DNA of 6,171 bases from CAISGS01 sp044346445 (GTDB lineage Bacteria; Pseudomonadota; Alphaproteobacteria; Caulobacterales; Caulobacteraceae), in the NCBI GenBank assembly GCA_044346445.1, contig JBIIZD010000122.1:1-6171 (forward strand). The letters are read 5' to 3'. The notes beneath the pieces are model-generated. The model worked only from the letters and a program-made list of their open reading frames with translations. It was not told where the DNA came from and made no database searches. This document shows, piece by piece, positions 4,782 to 6,171 of the stretch (the first letter of the stretch is position 1; every line of letters begins with the position of its first letter). The translations under genes were made by a program, and so were the position numbers.

Positions 4782-6038
4782 ATGACACACGACGCCAAAG
4801 ACCTGCATCTGGAAACTCTGGCGATTGGCTATGGGTTTGATCCGGCCCAGCATCAGGGGGCAGCCAAGCCGCCGCTCTATCTGACCTCGACCTTTGTCTA
4901 TCCCACGGCCCAGATCGCCAAGGATGCGCACCGGGTGTTTTTTGACGGGCCAAAGGATGGCGAGGGGGCCGGGGCCTATATCTATTCGCGCCTTAACCAT
5001 CCCAATCTGGACATGGTCGAAAAGCGGCTGGCGGTTCTGGACGGGGCTGAAGATTGCGCAGCGTTTTCCAGCGGCATGGCGGCTTTGAGCACCACGCTTA
5101 TGGCCCTGCTGCGGCCCGGCGATAGCCTGGTCTATAGCCGCCCGATCTATAGTGGCACGGACGGCCTGATGAATGGCCACCTGACCAATTATGGCGTCAA
5201 GGCGTTTGGCATTACCAATGCGGTTGACCGGGCAACGGTCCAGGCCGCCGTCGATCTGGCGCTTGCGGCCGGGCCGCTGGGCGTGATGATGATCGAAAGC
5301 TTAGCCAATCCAACGGCTGCCATAGCCGATATTGCCATGATCCGGTCCATTGCCGATGCGGTCGGTGAAAAGACCGGTCGTCGCCCGATTGTCGTGGTCG
5401 ATAACACCTTTCTTGGTCAGCTCTTGCAGTCGCCACTAAGCTGGGGCGCGGACCTGACCATGATCTCGCTGACCAAGTATTGCGGTGGTCACAGCGACCT
5501 CTTGGCCGGTGCCGTCAGTGGCTCGGCTGAGAGGGTGCGCAGCCTCAAACGTCTTCGTACGACGCTGGGCTGTCATCTTGATCCCCAGACCAGTTGGCTG
5601 GTCTTGCGGTCCTTGGAAACCCTGGCCCTGCGCACCGAGCGGTCATGCTCCAACGCCAAGGCCATTGCCGCGTTTTTGCAAGGCCATGCCAAGGTTCGGG
5701 CCGTGACCTATCTGGGCTTTTTGGCCGAGGGCTCGCCTGAGCGGGCCGTCTATGATCGCCAGTGCAAGGGCGCAGGCTCAACCTTTTCGTTCAAGATCAA
5801 GGGCGGCGAGGCCGAGGCCTTTCGTATGCTCGACAAGGTCAGGCTGGCCAAGATGGCCGTCAGCCTTGGCGGGGCCGAGACCTTGATCTGTCATTCGGCG
5901 ACCACCACCCATTATGCCGTGCCCGAGGCCCAGCGCCGCGAGGTCGGTATTGATGACGGCACCATCCGCATTTCGGTGGGGCTGGAACACATTGATGATC
6001 TGATTGCAGATCTTTCCCAAGCTTTAGAGGCGGTTTGA
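4782..6038 (+). CDS. Cys/Met-metabolism PLP-dependent enzyme (cystathionine gamma-synthase/gamma-lyase family)
   Basis: This 418-residue fold-type I PLP enzyme catalyses gamma- or beta-elimination or replacement on amino acids such as cystathionine, homocysteine, methionine or O-acyl-homoserine. PLP and active-site signatures in order: YSRLNHPN (Y68, R70, phosphate contact from the neighbouring subunit), FSSGMAA (96-101), Y123 in PIYSGT (stacks on PLP), DNTF (D207), the Schiff-base lysine K232 in SLTKYCGGHSD, and R396 in TIRISVG (substrate carboxylate). The Cys that characterises methionine gamma-lyases (LYGCT) is Gly125 here, as in synthases and other lyases. The late motif reads HSATTTH instead of the common HPASMTH. 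It lies 17 bp after the Rieske stop with a good AGGAG site; its stop overlaps the next start (TGATG). The substrate is not established; context suggests catabolism over methionine biosynthesis. Confidence 0.9.
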   Translation: MTHDAKDLHLETLAIGYGFDPAQHQGAAKPPLYLTSTFVYPTAQIAKDAHRVFFDGPKDGEGAGAYIYSRLNHPNLDMVEKRLAVLDGAEDCAAFSSGMAALSTTLMALLRPGDSLVYSRPIYSGTDGLMNGHLTNYGVKAFGITNAVDRATVQAAVDLALAAGPLGVMMIESLANPTAAIADIAMIRSIADAVGEKTGRRPIVVVDNTFLGQLLQSPLSWGADLTMISLTKYCGGHSDLLAGAVSGSAERVRSLKRLRTTLGCHLDPQTSWLVLRSLETLALRTERSCSNAKAIAAFLQGHAKVRAVTYLGFLAEGSPERAVYDRQCKGAGSTFSFKIKGGEAEAFRMLDKVRLAKMAVSLGGAETLICHSATTTHYAVPEAQRREVGIDDGTIRISVGLEHIDDLIADLSQALEAV

Positions 6039-6171
6039 TGACAACCCCGACCATTGACCGGTTCTCGATTACCGGCAAACTCCCCCACGCCAAGCACAAG
6101 GCCGATATTGTTGTGATCGGGGCGGGCCAGGCCGGTGTGGCCGCCGCCATTGCCGCCGCCAAGGGCGGGGC
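6038..6171 (+). CDS. FAD-dependent oxidoreductase, N-terminal part (cut by window end)
   Basis: The first 44 codons of a gene are seen; the rest lies beyond the window. ATG at 6038-6040 shares one base with the TGA stop of the PLP-enzyme gene (TGATG), a sign of translational coupling in one operon. After a 22-residue leader comes ADIVVIGAGQAGVAAAIAAA, a Rossmann beta-alpha-beta dinucleotide-binding motif with GxGxxG at 28-33, as in FAD-dependent oxidoreductases. The leader does not look like a signal peptide. Candidates include a sarcosine/opine-oxidase-like subunit, a dehydrogenase for the demethylated product, or a reductase feeding the Rieske oxygenase; the visible part cannot separate these. 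Fold is confident; function is open. Confidence 0.78.
   Translation, partial: MTTPTIDRFSITGKLPHAKHKADIVVIGAGQAGVAAAIAAAKGG

Noticed and set aside
4743..5180. Minus-strand open frame of 145 codons
   Set aside because: It is antisense to the PLP enzyme, which has complete active-site motifs; the product resembles no family.
1..6171. CRISPR array, rRNA or tRNA gene, phage structural genes
   Set aside because: No regularly spaced repeats, rRNA or tRNA signatures, or phage protein motifs were seen on either strand.

Overview
The window looks like chromosome from an alphaproteobacterium. This is inferred from the fairly GC-rich coding style of the right two thirds and from the gene types: a GcvA-like LysR regulator, a GbcA/Stc2/CntA-like Rieske oxygenase and a short CspA-type cold shock protein. 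No rRNA or other taxonomic marker is present, so a genus cannot be named.

Left part (1-1250), visibly richer in A+T and accessory in character. It opens with the C-terminal end of an IS3-family transposase and a possible right IS terminus. A two-gene operon follows on the minus strand: an unrecognised 69-residue protein, directly abutted (stop codon next to start codon) by a DUF2335 two-helix membrane protein.

Middle (1250-2690), minus strand. A monocistronic cold-shock protein gene has a textbook rho-independent terminator and a long leader rich in inverted repeats. Upstream of it lies a LysR-type regulator gene.

Right part (2690-6171), plus strand. A VapBC-type toxin-antitoxin pair (AbrB-fold antitoxin and PIN-domain ribonuclease, sharing a TTGA overlap) sits behind a candidate promoter/operator. 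Then comes a tight catabolic-looking operon: a Rieske non-heme iron oxygenase of the quaternary-amine type with a glutamate bridge, a Cys/Met-metabolism PLP enzyme (gamma-lyase/gamma-synthase fold), and the start of an FAD-binding oxidoreductase cut by the window edge. The spacings are 17 bp and then a 1-nt stop/start overlap.

Inferred biology: the divergent LysR regulator probably controls the Rieske-PLP-FAD operon. The operon plausibly oxidises an N-methylated (or S-methylated) compound and processes an amino-acid product by PLP-dependent elimination or replacement. The substrate cannot be read from the sequence. The toxin-antitoxin pair interrupts the space between regulator and operon. 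The most interesting points are this unassigned three-enzyme combination, the toxin-antitoxin pair wedged in front of it, the palindrome-rich cold-shock leader, and the uncharacterised small protein/DUF2335 pair.
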